This document shows positions 17,383 through 25,751 of a DNA stretch of 55,678 bases, piece after piece. This stretch comes from JBCDJG01 sp038748065 (GTDB lineage: Bacteria; Pseudomonadota; Gammaproteobacteria; Pseudomonadales; Halieaceae), in NCBI GenBank assembly GCA_038748065.1, contig JBCDJG010000030.1, forward strand, positions 1 to 55,678, read 5' to 3'. The number at the start of each line of letters is the position of its first letter. The first letter of the stretch is position 1. The notes beneath the pieces are model-generated. The model did not search any database, was not told the DNA's origin, and worked only from the letters and a program-made list of their open reading frames with translations. The position numbers and the translations under genes are program-made.

Positions 17383-18924
17383 ATGTCCCCGTCTTTGCGG
17401 TGTTTTGCGGTCGCTGCCTTTGGCCTGTTTATTTCGGCCTGTAGCAGCCTCCCTGAGAACGTCGAGCGCGAGGCCTCGTATCAGCTTGAAGCGAGCAGTG
17501 ATACGCGCATCGCCACCAGCACGGCCAAGCTGATCGCAGCTAACCCGGATAAATCCGGATTCTTTTTGCTCCCGGACGGGCTCGAGGCCCTCGTCGCGCG
17601 AATGCGCATGATTAGCAGTGCAGATCAAACGCTGGATGTGCAGTACTACATCTGGCACTGGGACGATGTCGGTAAGTTGATGTACTACGCCCTGCTGCAG
17701 GCAGCTGACCGCGGCGTGCGTGTGCGCATTCTGCTGGACGATATGGATACGGCCGGCAAGGACGATATCCTGCGCCTTGTCGATGCGCATCCGCAGGTTG
17801 AGATCCGGCTTTTCAATCCCTTCGCCAATCGCGACCGCCGCGTGGCTGATTTCGTCGGTGATACCGCACGCGTCAACCGCAGAATGCACAACAAGACGCT
17901 CACAGCGGATAATCTGATTACCGTATTCGGTGGTCGTAATATCGGCAATGAGTACTTTGATGCGGCGCAAGACGTGGGTTTCAACGACATGGACGTGGTG
18001 GCCGTTGGCGGCGTCGCCGCCGATGTTTCTACGTCATTTGATTTGTACTGGAACAGTGTCGAGGCCTATCCGCTGCGCGCTTTTTATCCCGGCGAATACC
18101 CCGAGGCGGCTGACGTTGAGGCACTAAGGCAGGAGCTGAACGACTTCGCACGTGCAGCGCGTGAGTCCGAGTACGCCGCGGCGCTATCAAAGACCAGCCT
18201 GGCCTATATCAAGGCACTCGCAGGAGAGAGGTTGGTGTGGAGCGACTGGCTGTTGGCCTATGACACGCCGGAAAAAGTCCGGCTGGATAAGGTTACGGAG
18301 GCGACTCATCTGGCGCCCAAGCTGCTGAAAGGCTTCGAGCGCACCGACAATGAGCTCATTATTGTCTCGCCGTATTTCGTGCCGGGCCGTGAGTTGACCG
18401 ACTACCTCGTTGGCATGGTGGAGCGCGGCGTCGAGGTGCGTATATTGACTAATTCACTGGCAGCCAATGACGTGCCATTGGTGCACTCAGGCTACATGCG
18501 CTACCGCAAGGATCTTGTGGCTGGAGGTGTCGAGCTTTATGAATTCAAAACGCGCAAAGATGAAGCCATTGAACGCAGTTGGAAAGGAGCCTCTCGCGCG
18601 AGCCTCCATGGCAAGTTCTTCTCCTTCGACCAAAGCTACCTTTTCATTGGCTCCTTCAACCTTGATGGGCGCTCGGTAGCCTTGAATACTGAGCTGGGCG
18701 GCTACTTTGAAAGCCCTGCCCATGCCAGCATGTTATCGCAGGCCTTCGATGAGCAAGGCGTTAAGCGCGCCTATCGCGTGACTTTGGATGAGCGCGGTGA
18801 CTTGCGCTGGACTACGATGGACAATGGCGAAGAAGTGACCTTTGATAAAGAGCCGGACACCTCCTGGTGGATGCGTACAAACGTTAAACTCTTCTCGTGG
18901 TTTGTGCCTGAGAAACAGCTGTAA
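17383..18924 (+). CDS. Phospholipase D superfamily lipoprotein (cardiolipin synthase ClsC-like)
   Basis: The 513-aa protein has a lipoprotein signal peptide with lipobox FISAC (C20) and two HxKxxxxD motifs of the phospholipase D superfamily. These are HNKTLTAD starting at H169, followed by GGRNIGNEYF, and HGKFFSFD starting at H409, followed by GSFNLDGRS. Two HKD halves with an early LDVQYYIWHWDDVG block are the plan of YmdC/ClsC-type cardiolipin synthases, which make cardiolipin from phosphatidylglycerol and phosphatidylethanolamine. A periplasm-facing lipoprotein form is common in marine gammaproteobacteria. CAGGAG precedes the ATG. It follows the sortase operon by 35 bp, with no terminator seen. 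Another phosphodiesterase activity is possible. Confidence 0.86.
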   Translation: MSPSLRCFAVAAFGLFISACSSLPENVEREASYQLEASSDTRIATSTAKLIAANPDKSGFFLLPDGLEALVARMRMISSADQTLDVQYYIWHWDDVGKLMYYALLQAADRGVRVRILLDDMDTAGKDDILRLVDAHPQVEIRLFNPFANRDRRVADFVGDTARVNRRMHNKTLTADNLITVFGGRNIGNEYFDAAQDVGFNDMDVVAVGGVAADVSTSFDLYWNSVEAYPLRAFYPGEYPEAADVEALRQELNDFARAARESEYAAALSKTSLAYIKALAGERLVWSDWLLAYDTPEKVRLDKVTEATHLAPKLLKGFERTDNELIIVSPYFVPGRELTDYLVGMVERGVEVRILTNSLAANDVPLVHSGYMRYRKDLVAGGVELYEFKTRKDEAIERSWKGASRASLHGKFFSFDQSYLFIGSFNLDGRSVALNTELGGYFESPAHASMLSQAFDEQGVKRAYRVTLDERGDLRWTTMDNGEEVTFDKEPDTSWWMRTNVKLFSWFVPEKQL

Positions 18925-19025
18925 GTGTCATTAAAGCGTTTACCAAGCAGGCAATCCAGTCTACCTTTATTGGAGCGACTGCAACTAATAGCAGGAAAGC
19001 GGAGAATTAGAGCACAGGAGGCGGC

Positions 19026-20255
19026 ATGCAAGCTTTAGCTTCAGGACTATCGCTAGTACGAGCTGGTGGCTGGTTGTGGGTGCCGCTGATGCTATTGCTG
19101 CAGGGCTGCCTGGTCAGGGTAGTGCCCGGTATTGGCGGCACGATTAACTCCGAGATACTGGATCAGCGTCTGGTGGGCGAGTGCAATCCGGTCTGCCAGA
19201 TAGAAGTAAGTGGCGGCGGTGATCTGAACCTGCAGCTGGAGGCCGTGCCCGATTCTGGCTTCGAGTTCTTCCGCTGGACGGACAACCTCGGCGGGCTCAT
19301 CTCCATGTGTCCCAACGTGGTCGACCCCCAATGCCTGGTGAGCATTGATGGTCTCAATCCAGCGCTTGTGGGCCTCACCCTCGAGCTAGTGGCCGAGTTC
19401 ATCCTCTACAACGGCTACGATTTTAATATCGTTGCCTATAGCGCCGGTGGGACCGGCGGAACGTTTATACAGCAGGATGAGCTGCGCTGGGTTGAAGCCG
19501 TCGAGGGTGGCATAACGTTCCAGCATGAGCTGGTAACGCGCGCGGCAGACCGCATCGTGCTGGAAGATGCCAGTCGGGGCCGCGTAACAGCGATCCGCTT
19601 TGACTTGGGACAGGTGCTGATACAGATCGGTGATGCCGAGCCGCAAGTATTTGGCCTGACGGAGGCACAGTCGGGCCGGCCCTCTGGGTTTCTGATCGAT
19701 GGCTTGAGCTACAACAATCCGCTGGGTGTGCACACTGGAACCCTTGAATGGCAAGGCGGAGACAGCTGGCTCGACCGCGACCCACGCGGCAAACGAGACG
19801 ATGTCGCCTATACCGAGTCAGTCAGGGACCAAGACTTTTTAACCATGGCGCGTAATTCGGACGGGGCCGAGCTGACAATCAGTTTTGCGAATGGGCTGGT
19901 GGAGATTAGCACTGGCGGTCCGTCGCAGCTTGTAGGTTTCCTGCGCAGCAGTTCGGTGCCCGTGACCGGATGGAACCTATCCAGCCTGGAATACGCTGAA
20001 ATTGGCGGTGAGGACGTTACAGGTCGACTGCGCGAAACCGCGATCAACACTTGGGCGGATTTCGATCCCCAAAACGGCGGCCAGCGGACATCTTACACAG
20101 AGCTCTCGCGCGGAGGTTCGGTCATCCGACTGCAGGAAAACGGTACCGTCAACGAATTTATCATTGACCTTGCCGCAGGCCAGTTCATTCGCGCGCCCTT
20201 TTTCGGGCAGGCGGCTGAGCCGCTTTTCGATATCATTTCTTCGTCCAATCTCTGA
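19026..20255 (+). CDS. Lipoprotein with Cys-rich N-terminal module (third family member)
   Basis: The 409-aa product begins with a hydrophobic signal ending in the lipobox LLQGC. The mature N-terminus carries the same plan as the lipoproteins at 3004 and 5653: two Cys spaced CNPVC, a hydrophobic core with DSGFEFFRW, and two further Cys (MCPNVVDPQC). The rest is beta-rich, with blocks such as GRVTAIRFDLGQVLIQIGD, SFANGLVEISTGG and FIIDLAAGQFI that look like repeated beta sheets, but I cannot name a family. A strong AGGAGG ribosome site precedes the ATG. Unlike its two relatives it has no MITE-like repeat after its stop; only a weak GGGC-CTTC-GCCC hairpin follows near 20268-20279. Confidence 0.65.
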   Translation: MQALASGLSLVRAGGWLWVPLMLLLQGCLVRVVPGIGGTINSEILDQRLVGECNPVCQIEVSGGGDLNLQLEAVPDSGFEFFRWTDNLGGLISMCPNVVDPQCLVSIDGLNPALVGLTLELVAEFILYNGYDFNIVAYSAGGTGGTFIQQDELRWVEAVEGGITFQHELVTRAADRIVLEDASRGRVTAIRFDLGQVLIQIGDAEPQVFGLTEAQSGRPSGFLIDGLSYNNPLGVHTGTLEWQGGDSWLDRDPRGKRDDVAYTESVRDQDFLTMARNSDGAELTISFANGLVEISTGGPSQLVGFLRSSSVPVTGWNLSSLEYAEIGGEDVTGRLRETAINTWADFDPQNGGQRTSYTELSRGGSVIRLQENGTVNEFIIDLAAGQFIRAPFFGQAAEPLFDIISSSNL

Positions 20256-20331
20256 TCGGGTCTCGGGCCTTCGCCCGGACTGGCTCGGGTGTTAGAGTGG
20301 GTGCCGTCGCTGTTACGGGAGAACCCTGCTC

Positions 20332-21084
20332 ATGATGAAAGGCCTTTTAATCCCGCTGGTCGCCTTGCTGCTGAGCGGCGCGGTCAGTGCTGCCGAGGCG
20401 CTGCGCGTGGGTCTGTCGCCAGACTACCCACCACTGCAATACAAGCAGGATGGACGGGTTGTCGGCGTCGAGGCCGACAACGCGAAGGCGGTGGCGGAGA
20501 TATTGGGCAGGCCGCTGGCGATATTCGAGTTCCCCTTTGATGAACTGATCCCTGCACTGGAGCAGGGGCGGGTTGATGTCATCATGTCTGGCCTTAGCGT
20601 GACAGCCGAGCGCGGCGAACGCGTCATGTTCAGTAATCCTTACATGCAGGTAGGCCAGATGGCCATCATGCACAAGGATAAACTGGGTCGCTTCTCGCAG
20701 CCCTGGTCGGTGTTCCGTGAGGGTGTACGGGTTGGCGTTGAGCCAGGGACAACGGGGGCTGCGTTTGCCGAGCGTGAACTGGGTGATGCGGTGGTCAGCT
20801 TTGTCGCAAACGAGGAAGCAGCTTTCGACGCTTTGCGCAAAGACCGTATCGACCTATACGTGCATGATGCACCGACCAGCTGGCGCCTCGCTAACGACCG
20901 TAACAATCCAGACATGATCAGTCTCTATGCGCCACTGACCAATGAAAATCTGGCCTGGGCAGTGCGTCTCGGCGAGCACAAGCTGCTGGGAGAGCTCAAC
21001 CAGGCGCTGAGCCTGATGCGCACGAATGGCACGCTGTCCTACATTTTGAATCGCTGGATCCCTGTGCAGATTGAGGTGCGCTAG
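20332..21084 (+). CDS. Periplasmic solute-binding protein, amino-acid ABC transporter type (SBP family 3)
   Basis: The 250-aa protein has a cleavable signal peptide (about 1-20, ending VSA-AE) and the two-lobed family 3 binding-protein pattern. The first-strand motif is LRVGLSPDYPPLQY, the hinge region DVIMSGLSVTAERGERVMFSNPY, then GVEPGTTGAAF and LRKDRIDLYVHDAPT. Such proteins capture amino acids or similar small polar solutes for an ABC permease, but no permease or ATPase gene lies beside it, so it may act alone, with a distant permease, or as a sensor. Its stop shares the CTAG tetranucleotide with the stop of the convergent oxidoreductase (4-bp overlap). ATG 20332 is followed by a second ATG; either may be used. 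Confidence 0.83.
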   Translation: MMKGLLIPLVALLLSGAVSAAEALRVGLSPDYPPLQYKQDGRVVGVEADNAKAVAEILGRPLAIFEFPFDELIPALEQGRVDVIMSGLSVTAERGERVMFSNPYMQVGQMAIMHKDKLGRFSQPWSVFREGVRVGVEPGTTGAAFAERELGDAVVSFVANEEAAFDALRKDRIDLYVHDAPTSWRLANDRNNPDMISLYAPLTNENLAWAVRLGEHKLLGELNQALSLMRTNGTLSYILNRWIPVQIEVR

Positions 21085-22154
21085 CCGCGGTCGGCTCGAG
21101 CCTGAGCGAGCATGCTCAGTTCCGCCGCCTTGAAGGCGTGTGCCTGGCTCATGGCGTTCTCGGTGCGGTTGATGCAGTCGAGGATGAGTTGGCCGAAGAA
21201 GGGAAAGCCGCTCTGGCCCAGGCAATGCTCTTTGCGCTCACCGGCTGCATCGACGAGATAGAGGCTTGAGGCGGGCGCTTCACCGCCCAGCTCAATGTAC
21301 TTGCGTAGCTCTATCGACCCCTCGGTGCCGAGAACGAATGTGCGTCCGTCACCCCAGGTGCGCAGGCCCTCTGGCGTATACCAATCTACACGCGTGTAGA
21401 ACGATGCACCGTTGTCGCCTTCCATCGACAGCTCACCAAAGTCTTCAAGGCCTGGCTTATCCGGGTGAGAGAAGTTGGCAACACGAGCAAAATTGATGGT
21501 GGCATCCTGGCAGCCGGTGTAGGTCAGGAACTGTTCGACCTGGTGCGAGCCAATGTCGGTTAGAATGCCGCCGTAGCGCGCCTTGTCAAAAAACCAGTCA
21601 GGTCGCGTCTCCTTCGCCAGGCGATGGGGTGCCAGGTTAAGCACCTGCAGAATCTGGCCAATGGCGCCTGCCGCAATGAGCTCCCCGGCGCGCCAGGCGG
21701 CGTCGTTGTGCAGACGTTCGGCATAGTAAACGGCGTATTTGCCGCCTGTTTCGGCAACTACGGTGCGCGCCTGTTCCAGCTGTTCCAGACTGGTGAAAGG
21801 TGACTTGTCGGTGAAATAGTCCTTGCCGGCGCGCAGGACATTCATTCCGATGCCTGCGCGCCGATCGGGCACGGCGGCAGCTGCCACAAGCTGGATGCCA
21901 TCATCAGCCAGAATTTGCTCGAAGCTATCAGCCGCGCGCACCCCGGGGTAGCGCTTGAGAAAGGCTTCCAGGCGTGATGGGTCGGGGTCCCAGGCCAGCC
22001 GTAGCGTCGCGCCAGCGTCGCACAGCCCATTGCATTGGCCGTTGATGTGCCCGTGGTCAAGGAAGGCGGCCGCGAAGCAGAACTCGTCCGCTGCCACGAC
22101 CTGTTTTGCATCGGCACTGGGCGCGTAGTTGGCGCCATCTTTCAGTTCACTCAT
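21081..22154 (-). CDS. Gfo/Idh/MocA-family oxidoreductase
   Basis: The 357-aa NAD(P)-dependent enzyme belongs to the glucose-fructose oxidoreductase/inositol dehydrogenase family. The start at ATG 22154 (MSELKDG) is preferred over longer forms that would run into the transporter gene. Its N-terminal Rossmann part has AFLDHGHINGQCNGL and LRLAWDPD instead of the tidy GxGxxG of the family. The usual EKP catalytic-loop motif is replaced by TDKSPF. The C-terminal part has the expected GGILTDIGSHQVEQFL block with the conserved His. Family members oxidise or isomerise sugars and sugar acids. It is the last gene of a minus-strand operon with an Nramp-like transporter and a second Gfo/Idh/MocA gene, 10 bp after the transporter stop. 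Confidence 0.82.
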   Translation of the reverse strand: MSELKDGANYAPSADAKQVVAADEFCFAAAFLDHGHINGQCNGLCDAGATLRLAWDPDPSRLEAFLKRYPGVRAADSFEQILADDGIQLVAAAAVPDRRAGIGMNVLRAGKDYFTDKSPFTSLEQLEQARTVVAETGGKYAVYYAERLHNDAAWRAGELIAAGAIGQILQVLNLAPHRLAKETRPDWFFDKARYGGILTDIGSHQVEQFLTYTGCQDATINFARVANFSHPDKPGLEDFGELSMEGDNGASFYTRVDWYTPEGLRTWGDGRTFVLGTEGSIELRKYIELGGEAPASSLYLVDAAGERKEHCLGQSGFPFFGQLILDCINRTENAMSQAHAFKAAELSMLAQARADRG

Positions 22155-22164
22155 CGACTTCGCT

Positions 22165-23514
22165 CTACCAGAGGCCCAGCGCGACCGCGGTGCTGTAACA
22201 GACGCTTGCCAACACCGTAATGATGCACAGGGCCATGGCCGTGTTACAGGCAGCAGCCCGGAAGCCCTTTGGCATGTCTGCGCCAAGATAACTTTCACGA
22301 TTGTTTAACACCAGCCAGCCGAGGTAGGCAATTGGTAGCAGGAATCCGCAGATGGCTGAGGTCGGCAAGATGACGTAGGCACCCATCTTGGACCACAGAA
22401 ACACGCCTAATACAGCAGGCGTTGGCAGCAGCAAGGCCAGGCGGTACCGGCGCGAGTGGGGTTCCCAGCCGAACATGGCGGCCGCAGCCGCCCCGCAGCA
22501 AAGCATGTGCATGACCAGGGAACCAATCGCCATGCCGAGCACGCCAAAGGCAAAAACCAGTCGGCCCGTCACGGGGCCCATGCCCGCCTCGGTGAACATG
22601 GCGCCAGCCTGTGATGGGCTGAGCTTGCCCTGGATGCTCATATCGCTGCCGTAGAAAGCGCCTGCTGCTGCAATGGATATCAGCCCTGTAACCAGCACGT
22701 AGGGTATAACGAGGCCCATAACGATGTCATAGCGAGAGAGCTCTCGATGCGCCTTTCCCCAGCCACGTTCCAGCAGGGTGTAGCCGTAAACAAAGGTCAT
22801 GTTGATGCCCACCGCTGTACCCAGCGCTGCCATGACCGTTGTGACGCCCGCCGCATCACGTGGCAGGGAGGAGGGGACGTAACCGGCCATAACCGCATCC
22901 CAGTCTATTTGACCGTTCGCGCTTGCCCTGACGACCACCCAGGCAAAGGCCAGCACGATCATCGTGCTGAGCACTTTGATGGCCGTTTCGAAGACGGTAA
23001 CGGCCCTTCCGCCGGCGCCGTAATGCCACGCCGTATAGGCGCAGATTGCCCAGACCAGAATGGCCAGAGCGAAGAGATACAGCTCCCGTGCCACGCTGTC
23101 CGGATTTGGGCTGAAGCCGCTGCTGACGGTGACGATTTCCTCCAGCATACCGGCGCTGAGCGGGTAGTGAGAAAAACCCCAGATGATGCTCGAACCCAAA
23201 GCGGCGAGGGCCCAGCCCCAGGCCAGTGCCGGGTGTACATGATCGCGGACCGCCTCAAAGGGTCGAATACCCGTGCTGAGCGTTTGATGAGACAGGGCGA
23301 AGAGCATGATACAGCCGATGAGCATGGACAGCGGCTGCACCCAAAGCAGCTCATAGCCATAGACGGCGCCGATAGTCAGTGAGGTGATGGCACTGCCACC
23401 ACCGAGGGTCATGGCACCCTGGAGCCAGCCCGGCCCGCTGAGTCGCAGGTAGGTCGGTATTCGCGTTAATGCGGGTCGTTCGGCTACGGCTTGCAGCTCG
23501 CTGACATCCAGCAT
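22165..23514 (-). CDS. Divergent Nramp-like transporter
   Basis: The 449-aa integral membrane protein has about 11 hydrophobic segments and the Nramp (SLC11) layout: GPGWLQGAMTLGGGSAITS in the first helix and YGYELLWVQPLSMLIG in the second. Classical Nramp metal transporters carry DPGN in helix 1 and MPH in helix 6. Here GGGSAIT replaces the former and I see no MPH (the equivalent region reads GINMTFVYGYTLL). The substrate is therefore probably not Mn/Fe in the usual way. It lies between two Gfo/Idh/MocA genes with gaps of 10 and 25 bp, so a sugar-acid or other organic substrate, or Mg/Mn needed by the pathway, is possible; this is inference. Confidence 0.78.
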   Translation of the reverse strand: MLDVSELQAVAERPALTRIPTYLRLSGPGWLQGAMTLGGGSAITSLTIGAVYGYELLWVQPLSMLIGCIMLFALSHQTLSTGIRPFEAVRDHVHPALAWGWALAALGSSIIWGFSHYPLSAGMLEEIVTVSSGFSPNPDSVARELYLFALAILVWAICAYTAWHYGAGGRAVTVFETAIKVLSTMIVLAFAWVVVRASANGQIDWDAVMAGYVPSSLPRDAAGVTTVMAALGTAVGINMTFVYGYTLLERGWGKAHRELSRYDIVMGLVIPYVLVTGLISIAAAGAFYGSDMSIQGKLSPSQAGAMFTEAGMGPVTGRLVFAFGVLGMAIGSLVMHMLCCGAAAAAMFGWEPHSRRYRLALLLPTPAVLGVFLWSKMGAYVILPTSAICGFLLPIAYLGWLVLNNRESYLGADMPKGFRAAACNTAMALCIITVLASVCYSTAVALGLW

Positions 23515-23539
23515 CCCGGCCCCCTCGTTGACATGCTGG

Positions 23540-24685
23540 CTAGCGATAGGACTGACTCATGTCGACCTTCGCCTCAATGTCAGCTTTTTCTCTCAGCGTC
23601 GAAGCGGCGAGGCGTTGTTCCAGCGCGGCCTGGTAGCGCTGACTGTCCAGCGGCAGCCCGACGGGAGCTGAGACCCAGGTGGAGAGCAGCATAGCGTTGG
23701 CCAGCGCCAGCGAATCCAGGCCGTCACTCGCCGGCGCGATCAAGTCTTCTCGGCCCGAGATGGCGGCCACAAAGTTGCGCATCACGGCGGCGTGCTGGTT
23801 GATATTTCGCTCGGGTGTAATGTCGACAGGCTCTGATGCAGGCATGCCGAACATATCTCGCGTGCGGCGGCTGTACTCCACCGTTCCCGGCGTGTTGCGG
23901 ATATTGACCAGACGCTCACCATCGTAGTGCAGGCTGCCCCTGTCACCGATGATATCCAGGCGGTTCACGCCGGGCGCTTCACCAGTCGACCCCACAAAAA
24001 GGCCCGTCGCTCCGGAGGCGTAACGCAAATAGGCGGTGGCCTCATCTTCTACTTCGATGTCATGATACTTGCCGAATTCGCACCAGGCCTGCACCTCCTC
24101 GGGCATGCCGCAGAGCCACTGAAAGATATCCAGGTTGTGGATGCACTGATTGACCAGCAGGCCGCCTCCCTCGCCGCGCCAGGTGGCGCGCCAATCGCTG
24201 ACCTGAAAGTAAATCTCAGGGCGAAACCAGTTGGTCATGGTCCAGTGTGTGCGGGTGATGTTGCCCAACTCCTCTGCCTGCAGGACATCACGCATGCGCA
24301 GGAAAAGTGGATCGCTGCGCTGATTCAGCATCAGGGCAAAGACCTGACCATCGCCCTGTCGCGCCAGCAGGGACTCACCTTCCGCGACAGACAGCCCCAG
24401 AGGCTTCTCCATCATCAGGTGCAGGCCCGCATCCAGTACGGCGGCGCCGATCTCGTAGTGAGTAAAGGTCGGCGTTGCCACCAGCACGGCGTCACACAGG
24501 CCAGAAGCGATGAGTTCCCGGTAGTCGACAAAATGCGGTAGAGGGGCTGTCGCGGGCGCGGTGCGGCTGGAAAGGGCCGTGACTTCGCAGCCGGCGACCT
24601 CGCCTGCCTGTAAGTAGTCGAGGTGCTGTCCGGCGATGTTCCCAAGGCCAACGATGCCTAGCCGTAGCGTGTTAGCGCTGATCAT
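23540..24685 (-). CDS. Gfo/Idh/MocA-family oxidoreductase
   Basis: The 381-aa enzyme has a classical NAD(P)-binding start (LRLGIVGLGNIAGQH), the catalytic-loop motif MEKPLG and the second-domain block GGGLLVNQCIHNLDIFQW with the conserved His/Asp region. It should be a sugar or sugar-acid dehydrogenase or a related redox enzyme. ATG 24685 is used; a TTG further up would add 12 residues. It is the first gene of the minus-strand operon with the Nramp-like transporter and the other oxidoreductase. It is divergent from kdgK, so the 175-bp region 24686-24860 probably holds control sites for both directions, although no clear operator is visible. Confidence 0.88.
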   Translation of the reverse strand: MISANTLRLGIVGLGNIAGQHLDYLQAGEVAGCEVTALSSRTAPATAPLPHFVDYRELIASGLCDAVLVATPTFTHYEIGAAVLDAGLHLMMEKPLGLSVAEGESLLARQGDGQVFALMLNQRSDPLFLRMRDVLQAEELGNITRTHWTMTNWFRPEIYFQVSDWRATWRGEGGGLLVNQCIHNLDIFQWLCGMPEEVQAWCEFGKYHDIEVEDEATAYLRYASGATGLFVGSTGEAPGVNRLDIIGDRGSLHYDGERLVNIRNTPGTVEYSRRTRDMFGMPASEPVDITPERNINQHAAVMRNFVAAISGREDLIAPASDGLDSLALANAMLLSTWVSAPVGLPLDSQRYQAALEQRLAASTLREKADIEAKVDMSQSYR

Positions 24686-24860
24686 GCCCGCACTGGATTC
24701 CTGTCTGGTCGCGGCCGGCAAGCCGCCTTAGGCCGCGTTAAGCGCCACCTTGCTCAGGTGTGATAAAGGCGGCAAACTGAGCGCCGTCTATCGGGCCTGG
24801 CCGGATCAGGCTCTCAAACAGCTCTGGTCGGTGTCAAGGCGTCGTCTTTCGGGAAGCAGC

Positions 24861-25739
24861 ATGTCGTCAATCATTTGCGCCGGTGAAGTGATGGTTGAGC
24901 TGGCGCGAGAGCCAGGTGCAGCCAGCTACCGGCTCGATTACGCCGGGGATACCTACAATACGGCGATTTATCTTGCGAGAGCGGGTTGTGAGGTTCGTTA
25001 CCTGACCCGGCTCGGAGACGATAAGCACTCGCACGCTATCCTTGCGCGGCTCACAGACGAGGGATTAAAGACAGATGAAGTGTCCCTCGATGCAGGGCGA
25101 TCGCCGGGTCTCTATCTCATCGAAAACGATGAGGATGGCGAGCGTCACTTCCACTACTGGCGCGACAACAGCCCGGCACGGCAGCTATTCGATGCGGCTA
25201 TCGAGCTCCCTCAGGTCGATGCGTTCTATTTCAGCGGCATCACGCTGGCTATAACGAGCTCTGGCTGGGATCGGCTGGATACCCTGCTGTCCGGGCTGCG
25301 CAAGCGTGGCACTCGCTTGATCTTCGATCCTAACTATCGTCCGCGGCTGTGGCCGGATATTGCTACGGCCAGGGACCAGTGCCGCCGCGTACTTTCGCAC
25401 TGTGACACGGTGCTGCCGACGCTTGAGGACGATCGCGCGCTATGGGGGCTGGATACGCTCAGTGACAGCATTGATTTCTATCGTGAGCTTGGCTGCCGCG
25501 AGATTGCCGTGAAGGGTGACGACCTGGTTGCCACTGTCTGGACGCCCGAGGCGCGGCTGGAGCGCCGCGCTCGCCCTGTACAGGCGCTCGATACGACCGG
25601 GGCTGGTGACTCATTCAATGCCGCCTACCTGGCCGCACGGCTGGCGGGTTTGGCCCTCGAAGAGAGTGTACGGGCGGCACAGCGACTGGCAGCGACAGTG
25701 GTGCAGCATCGCGGTGCAGTGGTGCCGCGAGATACCTAG
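24861..25739 (+). CDS. kdgK: 2-dehydro-3-deoxygluconate kinase (PfkB family)
   Basis: KdgK phosphorylates 2-keto-3-deoxygluconate (KDG) to KDPG, which an aldolase splits to pyruvate and glyceraldehyde-3-phosphate. The 292-aa length fits. The substrate-site start is CAGEVMVELAR with YAGDTYNTAIYLARAG, and the C-terminal PfkB signature is DTTGAGDSFNAAYLA, whose GAGD aspartate is the catalytic base. Other blocks such as YFSGITLAI and FDPNYRPRLWP are typical of KDG kinases. ATG 24861 has GGGAAG upstream and gives the family start. uxuA follows by 12 bp, and UxuA makes KDG, so the two form one pathway unit. No KDPG aldolase gene is in the window. Confidence 0.88.
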   Translation: MSSIICAGEVMVELAREPGAASYRLDYAGDTYNTAIYLARAGCEVRYLTRLGDDKHSHAILARLTDEGLKTDEVSLDAGRSPGLYLIENDEDGERHFHYWRDNSPARQLFDAAIELPQVDAFYFSGITLAITSSGWDRLDTLLSGLRKRGTRLIFDPNYRPRLWPDIATARDQCRRVLSHCDTVLPTLEDDRALWGLDTLSDSIDFYRELGCREIAVKGDDLVATVWTPEARLERRARPVQALDTTGAGDSFNAAYLAARLAGLALEESVRAAQRLAATVVQHRGAVVPRDT

Positions 25740-25751
25740 GGAAGAGATGTA

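Noticed and set aside
22155..22298. Longer N-terminus (48 extra codons) for the oxidoreductase at 21081
   Set aside because: It would overlap the end of the Nramp-like gene by about 130 bp, and the added residues look like an out-of-frame reading of that gene.
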